Assembly: GCF_001894925.1 (NCBI RefSeq)
Contig: NZ_BCXD01000027.1
Span: 1-64,000 of the forward strand
Source: Rhodococcus rhodnii NBRC 100604
GTDB taxonomy: Bacteria; Actinomycetota; Actinomycetes; Mycobacteriales; Mycobacteriaceae
DNA: 64,000 nt
Reading direction: 5' to 3'
Below, piece by piece: positions 42,564-50,829 of this stretch. Under the pieces are notes generated by a model. That model was not told where the DNA came from and made no database searches. It worked only from the letters and a program-made list of their open reading frames with translations. The stretch's first letter is position 1. Each line of letters starts with the position of its first letter. The translations under genes were made by a program, and so were the position numbers.

Positions 42564-43823
42564 ATGGCTCGCGTGAGCAACCAAGAGTCGATCCGTCACC
42601 GGCCGCTGCGCGAGCTCGAACAGTCGAGCAAGCTGCAGAACGTTCTCTACGAGATCCGCGGGCCGGTACACGCGCAGGCGGCGCGACTCGAATCCGAGGG
42701 CTATCGCATCCTCAAGCTCAACATCGGCAATCCCGCACCGTTCGGGTTCGACGCCCCCGACGTCATCATGCGCGACATGATCGCGGCACTGCCCTACTCG
42801 CAGGGCTACTCGGAGTCGAAGGGCATCCTCCCCGCACGCCGCGCCATCGTGACGCGCTACGAGCTCGTCCCCGGCTTCCCCGAGGTCGACGTCGACGACA
42901 TCTACCTGGGCAACGGCGTCTCCGAGCTCATCACGATGACGATGCAGGCGCTGCTGAACAACGGCGACGAGGTGCTCATCCCCGCGCCGGACTACCCGCT
43001 GTGGACGGCGATGACGTCGCTGGCCGGCGGCACCCCCGTGCACTACCTGTGCGACGAGGAGAACGACTGGAATCCGGACATCGCGGATCTCGAGTCGAAG
43101 ATCACCGATCGCACGAAGGCGATCGTCGTCATCAACCCGAACAATCCGACGGGCGCCGTCTACTCGCACGAGGTGCTGCAGCAGATCGTCGATCTCGCGC
43201 GCAAGCATCAGCTGCTGCTGCTCGCCGACGAGATCTACGACAAGATCCTCTACGACGACGCGAAGCACATCTCGCTCGCGACGCTCGCCCCCGACCTGCT
43301 GTGCCTGACGTTCAACGGCCTGTCCAAGGCGTACCGGGTCGCCGGCTACCGCTCGGGCTGGCTCGCGATCACGGGGCCGAAGGACCACGCGAGCGGATTC
43401 CTGGAGGGACTCGATCTGCTCGCGTCGACGCGACTGTGCCCCAACGTGCCTGGTCAGCACGCTATCCAGGTCGCCCTCGGCGGCTACCAGAGCATCGACG
43501 ATCTGATCCTGCCCGGCGGCAGGCTGCTCGAGCAGCGCGACGTCGCGTGGGAGAAGCTCAACATGATTCCGGGCGTGAGCTGCGTCAAACCGCGCGGTGC
43601 GCTGTACGCGTTCCCGCGGCTCGATCCGAACGTCTACGAGATCCACGACGACGAGAAGCTCGTCCAGGACCTGCTGGTGTCGGAGAAGATCCTGCTGACG
43701 CAGGGCACCGGCTTCAACTGGCCGACCACCGACCACGTGCGCATCGTGACGCTGCCGTGGGCCCGTGATCTCGCGGTCGCGATCGAGCGGTTCGGCAACT
43801 TCCTGACGAGCTACAAGCAGTGA
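42564..43823 (+). CDS. alaT: Alanine aminotransferase (AlaT/AspC, Rv0337c-like)
   Basis: A 419-residue fold-type I aminotransferase. The PLP lysine is Lys255 in FNGLSKAYRVAG, with NPNNPTGAVY, ADEIYDKI and YRSGW as supporting motifs. The N-terminal RPLRELEQSSKLQNVLYEIRG is characteristic of the AlaA/AlaT group making alanine from pyruvate and glutamate. The ATG is preceded by GGGAG. It is a single gene with a hairpin after the stop. Confidence 0.92.
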   Translation: MARVSNQESIRHRPLRELEQSSKLQNVLYEIRGPVHAQAARLESEGYRILKLNIGNPAPFGFDAPDVIMRDMIAALPYSQGYSESKGILPARRAIVTRYELVPGFPEVDVDDIYLGNGVSELITMTMQALLNNGDEVLIPAPDYPLWTAMTSLAGGTPVHYLCDEENDWNPDIADLESKITDRTKAIVVINPNNPTGAVYSHEVLQQIVDLARKHQLLLLADEIYDKILYDDAKHISLATLAPDLLCLTFNGLSKAYRVAGYRSGWLAITGPKDHASGFLEGLDLLASTRLCPNVPGQHAIQVALGGYQSIDDLILPGGRLLEQRDVAWEKLNMIPGVSCVKPRGALYAFPRLDPNVYEIHDDEKLVQDLLVSEKILLTQGTGFNWPTTDHVRIVTLPWARDLAVAIERFGNFLTSYKQ

Positions 43824-43831
43824 CCGATGCG

Positions 43832-43858
43832 GCGGCCGCACGCCGGTCGTGTGGCCGC
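43832..43858 (+). terminator. Hairpin after alaT
   Basis: GCGGCCGCAC and GTGTGGCCGC pair over 10 positions (one G-T) with a 7-nt loop, 8 bases after the alaT stop. Probable factor-assisted terminator. Confidence 0.5.
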
Positions 43859-43861
43859 TGG

Positions 43862-43887
43862 TATCGTGATCAGGCGACACGTGTCGC
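43862..43887 (+). promoter_or_regulatory. Promoter/operator of the HTH operon
   Basis: TATCGT (43862-43867) is a possible -10 box. It is followed by the perfect 14-bp palindrome GCGACACGTGTCGC (43874-43887) in the leader of the XRE gene. The position suits autoregulation by one of the two HTH proteins encoded next. Confidence 0.4.
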
Positions 43888-43941
43888 TTACGTGTAGCTC
43901 GCATGTCGAGAGCTCCCTGGTCGGGGGCGGTGGGGGAAGCT

Positions 43942-44652
43942 GTGGTCGCGAACATCAGGAGCGACGAGAACATCCGAACGAGATTCGGTGACTACGTCCA
44001 TCGACGGCGCCGCGCGCTGGGTCTGACCCAGGACGAGGTGACCGCCGCCGGTGGCCCCTCGGATGCGGCGCAGACGCGAGCGGAGAACGGCACGGGCCCG
44101 GCGCCGAGCGCCGAGACGCTCCGCAAACTCGATCTCGGTCTTCGCTGGGAGCCGGGTAGCGCGGCGCGCACCCTGGCCGGGGGCGAGCCGACGCCGATCG
44201 AGGACGTCGCGCCTCCCCCGCGACGTCGTGCCCCCGAACTGCAGCTCGGACCGCGGCAGATCCCGCTCGACCTCGAGACGCTCGTCGACCTGCTCGGCCC
44301 GCAGGGCAGGTTGTCCCGGCTCGCGCTCGAGCACCCCGAGATCGGGGCGCTCGCCGAGATCTCCGCGGATCTCGACGACGTCGTCGGCTCCATCACCGGC
44401 GCCTACGTGACCCGCCTGCTCGAGGCGAACGGCGGGCCGGAGGGGCCACGTCAGCCGCTCCTGGAGTTCGCGTTCGGCCATCTGCTCGAAGTCCCCGCGG
44501 CCGCGAACGACCCCGACGAACTGGAGGAGGCCCTCTACCGGAGGTTCCTCTACGGGCGCACGGCGGACATGGACACCCACACCCGCGAACGGTTCCGTCA
44601 ACGGTGGGAAACGAATCGGCAACGGTGGCAACGGTCGGAGGAATCGGCATGA
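43942..44652 (+). CDS. XRE-family HTH protein
   Basis: About 236 residues. An N-terminal HTH (TRFGDYVHRRRRALGLTQDEV...) is followed by a Pro-rich linker and a C-terminal helical domain of unknown function (about 80-236). GTG 43942 was chosen because GGGGGAAG lies just upstream; an ATG at 43903 would add 13 residues without a ribosome site. Its stop overlaps the next gene (ATGA). With the EspR-like, ImmA/IrrE-like and MAB_1171c-like neighbours it forms a known actinobacterial gene neighbourhood whose function is not settled. Confidence 0.75.
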   Translation: MVANIRSDENIRTRFGDYVHRRRRALGLTQDEVTAAGGPSDAAQTRAENGTGPAPSAETLRKLDLGLRWEPGSAARTLAGGEPTPIEDVAPPPRRRAPELQLGPRQIPLDLETLVDLLGPQGRLSRLALEHPEIGALAEISADLDDVVGSITGAYVTRLLEANGGPEGPRQPLLEFAFGHLLEVPAAANDPDELEEALYRRFLYGRTADMDTHTRERFRQRWETNRQRWQRSEESA

Positions 44653-45035
44653 GCACGCTCGGACAGCGTCTCGACCTGCTGTTCGCGGCGGCACATCGAC
44701 TCGGCGACACCCCGCCCTCGGAGTCGGACGTCGCGGCGGCGGTGACCGCCGCGGGTGGCGTTCCGGTCACGGAGCAGGAGGTCGCCGCGTTGCGCAACGG
44801 CGCGACGCACGCCGACCCGGCGCTGCTGACCCGTGTCGCGGCACACTTCGGGTGCGCGCCGGAATACCTCATCGACGGCGACGCCGACCTCGAGGTCCAG
44901 CTGCGCTTCCAGATCGCGGTCCGCAACGCGGGTGTCCGTCACCTCTCGCTGCGGTCGCTCGCGGAGCGTCAGGATCTGTCGGTCGCCGACATGCGGTCGT
45001 GGCTCACGGTGCTCGAGCAGCTCCCGCCGCACTGA
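44649..45035 (+). CDS. EspR-like HTH protein
   Basis: A 128-residue protein resembling the EspR type: an N-terminal HTH (SVAAAVTAAGGVPVTEQEVAALRNG) and a C-terminal dimerisation helix region (LRFQIAVRNAGVRHLSLRSLAE). EspR-type proteins are nucleoid-associated regulators in mycobacteria. The ATG overlaps the XRE gene stop. Its 3' end overlaps the convergent membrane-protein gene by 32 bp. Confidence 0.78.
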   Translation: MSTLGQRLDLLFAAAHRLGDTPPSESDVAAAVTAAGGVPVTEQEVAALRNGATHADPALLTRVAAHFGCAPEYLIDGDADLEVQLRFQIAVRNAGVRHLSLRSLAERQDLSVADMRSWLTVLEQLPPH

Positions 45036-46137
45036 CCGGAGTCGCCGGCGGCTCGGCCACGGCGAGGGCGGGCCAGTGGTCGGCGATCGCGACCAGCAGA
45101 TGCAGCTCGGCCTCGGGCGAGAGGACGTCGTAGCCCGACAGGTCGGCGGTGTGCACAGGCTCCTCGCCCCGCGCGTGGGCGCGCACGGCCGCCGCGAGGA
45201 CGCGAGCCTGCTCCGCCGGCCCTTCGGGCAGTCTGCCGTCCGGCAGGTGGCCTCCGACGACGGTCACTGCGTCGCGAATCTCGACACACATGCGATGCAG
45301 CGCGTACAGGGCGTCGACGGAGACCCGGTCACGCCGGCGCAGCCGCAACACGACCTCGGGCGCGACCGACGTGAGGTCGCGCCACATCGGCCGGAGCCGC
45401 CGCATGTGGCGGCGCGCGGCCCAGCGGCGTGCACCGCCGCGGACGACGGGGCTGATCGCGATCGCGGCACCCGCGGCGACCACCAGCACGCGATAGTCCG
45501 GCCCGGCGTCGGTCTGGACGGCCGCGACGGCGTCCGAGCCGCTGACGAGTTCGTGGAACGCCGCCGCGAGCACGGCGACGGTTCCGACGCCGAGGAGCAC
45601 CGCGAACCCGAACACGGCCGCGACCGTCCACCGCCGGGTGCCGACGAACTCGCCGCGACGCGACGCCGTGGCGGCAACCCACGCACCGTAGAACGCGAGG
45701 ACGAGCAGCGGCACCGAATAGAACGACAGGTACGCCGCGCTCGCGGCGTCGGACCCCTCGTGGATCGGGGTGTTCTCGGGCAGATCGGCGGAGATGACGA
45801 ACAGCGCCATGCAGAAGACCGCGACACCGCCGACCGCGACGGACTCGATCCACCGGGGTGCGTCGTCACCGTGACGCCACACCACGACGAGAACGAGGAT
45901 GAAGCCGACAGCGAACAGGGTCAGCGAGTTGGACAGATTCGACCGCTGGGCCGGGCCGACGACGTCCTCGAGCGCGCTACCGAAGGTTCGCTTGGACAGC
46001 AGCAGCGACACCGCACCGAAGACGAGGGCGCAGTCGACGGCACGCTGATCGCGTTTCGTGCCGCGGAAGACGAACCGCAGGGCGACGGCGACCCACACGA
46101 AGGCAGTGCCCAGCCACACCAGGATCTCGGTGACCAT
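45004..46137 (-). CDS. MAB_1171c-like multi-pass membrane protein
   Basis: A 377-residue protein with about seven transmembrane helices in the first 240 residues and a basic cytoplasmic C-terminal domain (RRWAARRHMRRLRPMWRDL... to the end) holding conserved acidic and Arg residues. The layout fits the MAB_1171c-type putative transporter family, commonly found beside ImmA/IrrE and XRE genes. Substrate and role unknown. It follows the ImmA-like gene by 7 nt. Confidence 0.75.
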   Translation of the reverse strand: MVTEILVWLGTAFVWVAVALRFVFRGTKRDQRAVDCALVFGAVSLLLSKRTFGSALEDVVGPAQRSNLSNSLTLFAVGFILVLVVVWRHGDDAPRWIESVAVGGVAVFCMALFVISADLPENTPIHEGSDAASAAYLSFYSVPLLVLAFYGAWVAATASRRGEFVGTRRWTVAAVFGFAVLLGVGTVAVLAAAFHELVSGSDAVAAVQTDAGPDYRVLVVAAGAAIAISPVVRGGARRWAARRHMRRLRPMWRDLTSVAPEVVLRLRRRDRVSVDALYALHRMCVEIRDAVTVVGGHLPDGRLPEGPAEQARVLAAAVRAHARGEEPVHTADLSGYDVLSPEAELHLLVAIADHWPALAVAEPPATPVSAAGAARAP

Positions 46138-46144
46138 CCCCGGA

Positions 46145-46660
46145 TCAGAAGCTGCCGGCGATGCGCCCGGCGGCGTCGTCGCCGAATCCCGGGCGCCGAG
46201 CGGCGATGATCATTCCGGCGAGCAGCTCGGCCTCGTACTCCTGCTCGTCGGCGTACCCGGAACGGCCGAAGACCGCACGCACACCGGGCCGGGACACGGC
46301 CCGCACGACGTCGACGGCGTCGGCGGCCGACTCGGGCGTCGCGACCTCGTCGTGGCGCAGCAACATGTGGGTCAGTTCGTGGCACACGACGTTGGTGGAG
46401 TGACGCAGCGAACTCGAATCCGCGTAGACGACGAGGTCGTCGTGATCGCGTTTGAGCCACGCCCCGGAGTACTGGCCGCCGATGACGGCGGCGTCGATGG
46501 GGACGAGCTGGATCGGCCGGCGACGTCGGCGTGCGACGACCTCCACGAGAGTGTCGCGGGTCCAGCCCGGGGGTAGGGCGAGGCCGGTGACGATCCTGCG
46601 CAGCCCCGCTGCCGATCGCGGCCCGGGAGCCGTGCGCCCCCGTCGACCGAACACGTTCAC
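46145..46660 (-). CDS. ImmA/IrrE-like zinc metallopeptidase
   Basis: A 171-residue protein with the zinc motif HELTH (VVCHELTHMLLRHDE) and the third-ligand region YEAELLAGMI. ImmA/IrrE peptidases often cut partner XRE repressors in stress or mobile-element control. The GTG start has GGAGG 6 nt upstream. It is the first gene of a two-gene operon opposite the XRE pair, so one of those HTH proteins may be its substrate; this is inferred. Confidence 0.85.
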   Translation of the reverse strand: MNVFGRRGRTAPGPRSAAGLRRIVTGLALPPGWTRDTLVEVVARRRRRPIQLVPIDAAVIGGQYSGAWLKRDHDDLVVYADSSSLRHSTNVVCHELTHMLLRHDEVATPESAADAVDVVRAVSRPGVRAVFGRSGYADEQEYEAELLAGMIIAARRPGFGDDAAGRIAGSF

Positions 46661-46830
46661 AATCCACCTCCGAATCAGGAAGTGTACGGGGCGGGTCGGG
46701 CGTGCCCGGTGACCGCACCGATGGTGACGCGTCACAGTCGAGGCGTCGCGGAGTTCGGCGGATCCACCTGCGGAAAGTGCCGCGCGCACGCGCAGTCAAA
46801 ACAATACGGACGGAATTTTTCCGGTTTCGG

Positions 46831-46861
46831 TTGACGTGAACCCGTCCGGTGTCGGTACATT
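46831..46861 (+). promoter_or_regulatory. Candidate sigma-70-type promoter
   Basis: TTGACG (46831-46836) and TACATT (46856-46861) are separated by 19 bp, slightly long. The region just upstream is AT-rich for this genome and contains a CGGAA/TTCCG inverted repeat that may be an operator. Confidence 0.4.
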
Positions 46862-46924
46862 GATCCCGGCACCCTCGAGTGCCTCGAGCGCCTGTCGCCC
46901 CATCCCCCCCTGTGGGCGCAGGTA

Positions 46925-46958
46925 GGTGGCGGGGTCAAACCCCCTGTACCCCGCCACC
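46925..46958 (+). ncRNA. Candidate structured leader RNA element
   Basis: GGTGGCGGGG and CCCCGCCACC form a perfect 10-bp stem with a 14-nt loop. The 5' GGGG can instead pair with CCCC in the loop (GGGGTCAAACCCC), so two exclusive folds exist, as in attenuators. There is no U-run, and no known riboswitch was recognised. Confidence 0.3.
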
Positions 46959-47090
46959 CAGCTCGATCATTCCGCGCCGTTCGTGTGTTCACGCCGACTC
47001 TCGCGCTCACCCAGAACTCTCGTGCCGATCCCGGGATCGACCGGAGATCACGCAGAAACCCGGAACGTACCCCTCGTTCGACACGCTCCG

Positions 47091-47157
47091 TGTTCTGCGC
47101 CGCAGTCCGTCGTGCGGCAGCCCACCCCGCTGCCACAGCCTGTTCTGTGCCGCAGTC
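47091..47157 (+). repeat. Two 17-bp direct repeats
   Basis: TGTTCTGCGCCGCAGTC (47091-47107) and TGTTCTGTGCCGCAGTC (47141-47157) differ at one base and are 50 bp apart (about five helical turns) in the leader before the yibE/F-like gene. They may be protein-binding sites. Confidence 0.35.
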
Positions 47158-47258
47158 ATTGAACCACACAGGCGACACCGAAGCCACACAGGAGCGACGC
47201 GCCGGCAATCGCTCCGTGCCCGGAGTTCGGGGACCCGCCACCGGGCTACCCTGATCCG

Positions 47259-48572
47259 ATGCCGTCTCGGTCGAGCACTTCGGGAGCCCCGTCCCCACAC
47301 GGTCACGGTCACGGCCACGGTCACGGCCACGGTCACGGCCACGACGGCCCGGTTCCGATCGGGAGATCGGCGGCGCGGATCGTCGTCGTGCTGCTCGTCG
47401 TCGGCTTCGTCGCGACGATCGCCGGCGCCGTCGCGCTGTGGCCGAGCGGAGACGCGGACACGAGCGCCTATCAGGACGCCGTCGGCGGTGCGGGCGTCAC
47501 CGAATCGGGTGCCGTGACGGCCCACAGCATCGGGCCGTGCGGGAGCCCGTCCGCGGGACGGGCGTTCACGGGCGCACCGCTGCCGCCGCCCGCGCAGTCC
47601 TACGAGTGCGACCGCAGCCTCGTGACGATCGAATCGGGACCGAACGAGGGCGCGCAGACTCTGCTCGAGATCGTGCGCGGGCCGGGCCAGCCCCAGCTGC
47701 AGCCCGGTGATTCGATCCGGCTGCTGCGGCAGGACGACACGACGGGCCAGACGCAGTACAGCTTCGAGGACTATTCGCGCGGGCTTCCGCTCGCGCTGCT
47801 CGCGGCGGCGTTCGCGATCGTCGTGGTGGTCATCGCGCGCGGCCGTGGCCTGCGGGCGCTGATCGGGATCGCGGTGGCGTTCGGTGTGCTCATCGTCTTC
47901 ACGCTCCCCGCGGTGCTCGACGGGCGGCCCGCCGTTCCCGTCGCACTCGTGACGGGCTCGGTGATCCTGTACGCCGTTCTCTATCTCGCACACGGGTTCT
48001 CGCTGCGCACGAGTTCGGCGCTGCTCGGGACGCTGACGTCGATGGTGCTCGCCGCGGTGCTGTCGTGGGTCGCGATCGAGGCGACGACGCTCACCGGGCT
48101 GTCCGAGGAACAGAACACGAACGTCCAGACCTATCTCGCGCAGGTCAGCCTGTCGGGACTGTTGCTCGCGGGGTTCATCATCGGGTCGCTCGGCGTGCTC
48201 AACGACGTCACCATCACGCAGGCGTCGTCGGCCTTCGAGCTCGCGGCCCTCGACGAATCGGCCGGTCCCGGCGCGATCTTCCGGTCGGCGATGCGAGTCG
48301 GGCGCGATCACATCGCCAGCACCGTCTACACCCTCGTGCTCGCGTACGCGGGCGGAGCGCTGCCGCTGCTGCTGCTCTTCAGCGTCACCGGCAGACCGTT
48401 CCTCGACGTGCTCACGAGCGATGCGGTGGCGATCGAGATCGCGCGCTCGGCGGTGGGTGGCATCGCGCTCGCGCTGTCCGTCCCGCTCACGACGGCGATC
48501 GCCGCGATCCTCGCGCGGCCGCCGGGCTCGGCGGGGGCCGAGCGTCCGCGCGGCCGGCACGCGAAGGCCTGA
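47259..48572 (+). CDS. YibE/F family membrane protein with N-terminal His-Gly repeat
   Basis: A 437-residue protein. Residues 14-28 are a His-Gly alternation (seven HG pairs then HD), encoded by CAC/GGT/GGC codons as a near-perfect 6-bp DNA repeat. After one transmembrane helix and an extracytoplasmic domain with three Cys (about 55-150) come the seven or so helices of the YibE/F domain (PLALLAAAFAIVVVVI...; ITQASSAFELA). The family is thought to act in transport. The His tract suggests metal (Zn, Ni, Cu) binding, which is an inference. The gene is convergent with the Hsp70-like gene, three bases apart. Confidence 0.83.
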   Translation: MPSRSSTSGAPSPHGHGHGHGHGHGHGHDGPVPIGRSAARIVVVLLVVGFVATIAGAVALWPSGDADTSAYQDAVGGAGVTESGAVTAHSIGPCGSPSAGRAFTGAPLPPPAQSYECDRSLVTIESGPNEGAQTLLEIVRGPGQPQLQPGDSIRLLRQDDTTGQTQYSFEDYSRGLPLALLAAAFAIVVVVIARGRGLRALIGIAVAFGVLIVFTLPAVLDGRPAVPVALVTGSVILYAVLYLAHGFSLRTSSALLGTLTSMVLAAVLSWVAIEATTLTGLSEEQNTNVQTYLAQVSLSGLLLAGFIIGSLGVLNDVTITQASSAFELAALDESAGPGAIFRSAMRVGRDHIASTVYTLVLAYAGGALPLLLLFSVTGRPFLDVLTSDAVAIEIARSAVGGIALALSVPLTTAIAAILARPPGSAGAERPRGRHAKA

Positions 48573-48575
48573 CGG

Positions 48576-50021
48576 TCAGCCGCGCGGGGGAAGCCCCGGC
48601 AGCGGCGGAAGTTCGATGCGCGGCAACTCGATCGGCGGCAGACCGGGGATCTCGATCGACGGCGGAGGCGGCAGGGGTGGCGGCTCGGGCTCCGTCGTCG
48701 TGACGGGCGGCGGCACGTAGACCGGTTCCTCGACGACGGGCGGCGGCGGTTCGGGTGTGGTGGTCGGCGACGGCGGGGGTGACGTCGTCGACGGCTCCTC
48801 CTCCACGGTGTCGACGGGACGCCCCGTGCCCTCGGTGCTCTCCATGCGCGTCGTGCCGTAGCCGAAACCCAGTGCGACCAGCGCCAGGACGCCGAGGGTT
48901 CCGCCCGCGAGCGCTGCACCGCGGGGGCGTCGTGACGGCGCGGGGTCGGCCGGGTCCGGTTCGGCGAGCGCGGTGTTCGGTGCGAGGACGGCGGCCGCGG
49001 GCATCGGATTCCACGGCAGCGCCGAGGTGCTCGGCGTGCCCGAAGTGCTCGGCGTGCCGGTGAGGGCGGTCGTGTCGAGTGCGACGACGTTGCCGTGCGT
49101 CTGCGGGACACCGAGCGGCGAGACGTCGGTCCGGCGGCCCGCCGCGGTGCGGGCGGCGAGGACGGCGGCACCGCGTGCGACGACCGTCTCGGGTTCTGCG
49201 GGGACGACGACGGGCAGCCTCGTCCATGCTTCGAGCACGCGCGGTACCAACGGGATTCGGGCCGACGCTCCGATCACGGCGACGACCTCGACGGGCTGAT
49301 CGCAGCGGGCGACGACGTCACGCACGAGCCGCGCGGACGTCTCGATCGTCTCGGCGACGAGGCCCTCGAAGACGTCGCGGGAGAGCAGCAGCAGGCCGCC
49401 GGGGCCGGGCACGCATGCGGCACCGCCGACCGAGAGCGATTCCTTCGCGGCGCGGCAGCGGGCGTCGAGTTCGGCCGACGCTGCGGCGTCGGTGGGTTCG
49501 CTGATGCGGCGTTCGCCGAGTTGGTAGCGACGGATCGCGGCGTCGAACACGTCGCCGCCGATCGCCTCGGTGCGTTCCGAGGCGAGCAGCGCGCCGGTGC
49601 CGCGGTCGACGACGTGGACCCGTACGCCGGACGCCCCGATGTCGTAGACGAGGACGGTGCGCGCGGGTCCGAGGATGCCCGTCTCGTCGAGTTCGGTGAG
49701 GGCTGCGGCGAGTTCGGGAACGAGCACGCAGTCGTCGATCCGTTCGCTCTCCATCGCGGAGAGCACCGCTCCGGCCTGGTCGTCGTCGCGGACCGCGATC
49801 CCGGTGACGGTCGCGAGCCCCGCCGCGGCCGCCACGCCGACCGCTGCGGCAGCGACCGCCTCACCGCGCTGACCGCGTGCGTCGATCGCCTCGGCTTCGG
49901 GCGGTTGTGGTTGCGGTTGCGGCATTCCCGGCTGCAACGCCGTGCCGCTGGTGGCGAGCCTGCCGGTGTGAACGAGGCGGACGGTGCTCGTTCCGATCGA
50001 AACCCCGAGGATCGAACTCAC
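48576..50021 (-). CDS. Hsp70-like ATPase domain fused to transmembrane segment and Pro-rich tail
   Basis: A 481-residue protein. An Hsp70-type ATPase region (about 1-310) includes LGVSIGTSTVRLVH (phosphate 1), VYDIGASGVRVHVVD (phosphate 2), GGDVFDAAI and VVAVIGASARIPLVP (adenosine). A linker and one membrane helix (ALAGGTLGVLALVALGFGYG) follow, then a tail rich in Pro, Thr and Glu (PPPSIEIPGLPPIELP). No substrate-binding domain is present. It is a fuller paralogue of the protein at 29771. GTG 50021 was chosen for the AAGGCGG upstream; GTG 50096 is in frame. The role is unknown; an ATP-dependent envelope sensor is conceivable. Confidence 0.75.
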   Translation of the reverse strand: MSSILGVSIGTSTVRLVHTGRLATSGTALQPGMPQPQPQPPEAEAIDARGQRGEAVAAAAVGVAAAAGLATVTGIAVRDDDQAGAVLSAMESERIDDCVLVPELAAALTELDETGILGPARTVLVYDIGASGVRVHVVDRGTGALLASERTEAIGGDVFDAAIRRYQLGERRISEPTDAAASAELDARCRAAKESLSVGGAACVPGPGGLLLLSRDVFEGLVAETIETSARLVRDVVARCDQPVEVVAVIGASARIPLVPRVLEAWTRLPVVVPAEPETVVARGAAVLAARTAAGRRTDVSPLGVPQTHGNVVALDTTALTGTPSTSGTPSTSALPWNPMPAAAVLAPNTALAEPDPADPAPSRRPRGAALAGGTLGVLALVALGFGYGTTRMESTEGTGRPVDTVEEEPSTTSPPPSPTTTPEPPPPVVEEPVYVPPPVTTTEPEPPPLPPPPSIEIPGLPPIELPRIELPPLPGLPPRG

Positions 50022-50151
50022 CAGCCGCCTTCGGTTCTCACGCGAGAGACCCCGACTGTCCCCGCTCGTGCCCGGTGAGTGTATCGAAAAGGTCACGACG
50101 GGGCGCGGCGGCCGGCGCCCGTTCCGTTCCGTGACTCGTTACCCTGGGCCG

Positions 50152-50676
50152 ATGCGTGTGCTGTTCGTGTGTACCGGCAACATCTGCCGCTCCCCCAGCG
50201 CCGAGCGACTGCTGCTCGCGTACGCACGCGCGGAGGGCATCGACCTGTCCGGCCGCGTGTCGAGTGCGGGTGTCCGCGCGGTGATCGGCAGCGCGATGGA
50301 ACCCACGGCCGCCGACGTTCTCACGCGGCTCGGGGGCGATCCGTCCGGTTTCACGGCGCGGATGTTCACGCCCGCGCTCGCACGCGACGCCGACCTCGTC
50401 CTCACGATGACCGAACGGCAACGCGATCGTGTGCTCGCCGAGGCACCGCGCGCGATGCGCCGCACCTTCACCTTCGTCGAAGCGGCGAGGCTCGTGGCCG
50501 CGACGGGTGCGTCGGACGTCGCGACGCTGGCCGCCGCGCGGACGACACACCGCGCGACGGCCTCGCCCGAGGACGTCCAGGACCCGATGGGCCGCGAACC
50601 CGCGGTCTTCGAGCGGGTCGGCGCCGAGCTCGCCGACCTCACCACGCGGATCCTGCCCCTGCTACGCGCGGTGTGA
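50152..50676 (+). CDS. Low-molecular-weight protein-tyrosine phosphatase
   Basis: A 174-residue phosphatase. The P-loop CTGNICRSPSAE gives nucleophile Cys7 and Arg13, and EDVQDPMG the general acid Asp. It lies convergent to the BY-type tyrosine kinase at 50662/50830, a pair expected to balance tyrosine phosphorylation during envelope polysaccharide export, as Wzb and Wzc do. No strong ribosome site precedes the ATG. Confidence 0.92.
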   Translation: MRVLFVCTGNICRSPSAERLLLAYARAEGIDLSGRVSSAGVRAVIGSAMEPTAADVLTRLGGDPSGFTARMFTPALARDADLVLTMTERQRDRVLAEAPRAMRRTFTFVEAARLVAATGASDVATLAAARTTHRATASPEDVQDPMGREPAVFERVGAELADLTTRILPLLRAV

Positions 50677-50829
50677 GCCGCTGCCGGCGGGATCGGGGGT
50701 CGCCGACGGGGCCGCCGGCGTCGACGGAGCGTCGGAGTCGTACCGGTAGCTGTACTCGTAGACGCCTCGTCCTCGCGGCGTCATCGTGATGATGGTGCCC
50801 AGGACGTTGGCGCCGACGGCCACGAGATT
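50662..50829 (-). pseudogene. In-frame tail of the tyrosine kinase behind a premature TGA
   Basis: After the TGA at 50832-50830 the same frame stays open for 55 codons to a TAG at 50664-50662. The peptide NLVAVGANVLGTIITM...RGRGVYEYSYRYDSD is the normal C-terminus of actinobacterial Wzz/BY kinases, including a tyrosine cluster (Y-E-Y-S-Y-R-Y). A GGA-to-TGA change would explain it. It overlaps the phosphatase 3' end by 15 bp. Confidence 0.75.

Larger units (their letters stand above)
46661..47258. other. 598-bp intergenic region with candidate leader RNA
   Basis: No credible protein gene was found. From left to right it holds the ImmA-like 5' leader, the inverted repeat CGGAA-ttt-TTCCG (46811-46823), a possible + strand promoter (46831-46861), a strong GC hairpin (46925-46958) and two copies of TGTTCTGYGCCGCAGTC (47091-47107, 47141-47157). 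The yibE/F-like gene starts at 47259, so the transcript would have a leader of about 390 nt. Confidence 0.5.

Noticed and set aside
46732-47298. A 188-codon minus-strand frame in the large intergenic region.
   Set aside because: No ribosome site, compositionally odd, overlaps the yibE/F start and the hairpin region, and shows no domain.
47280-47345. CRISPR-like or satellite repeat.
   Set aside because: The 6-bp repeat is coding (His-Gly) and has no spacers.
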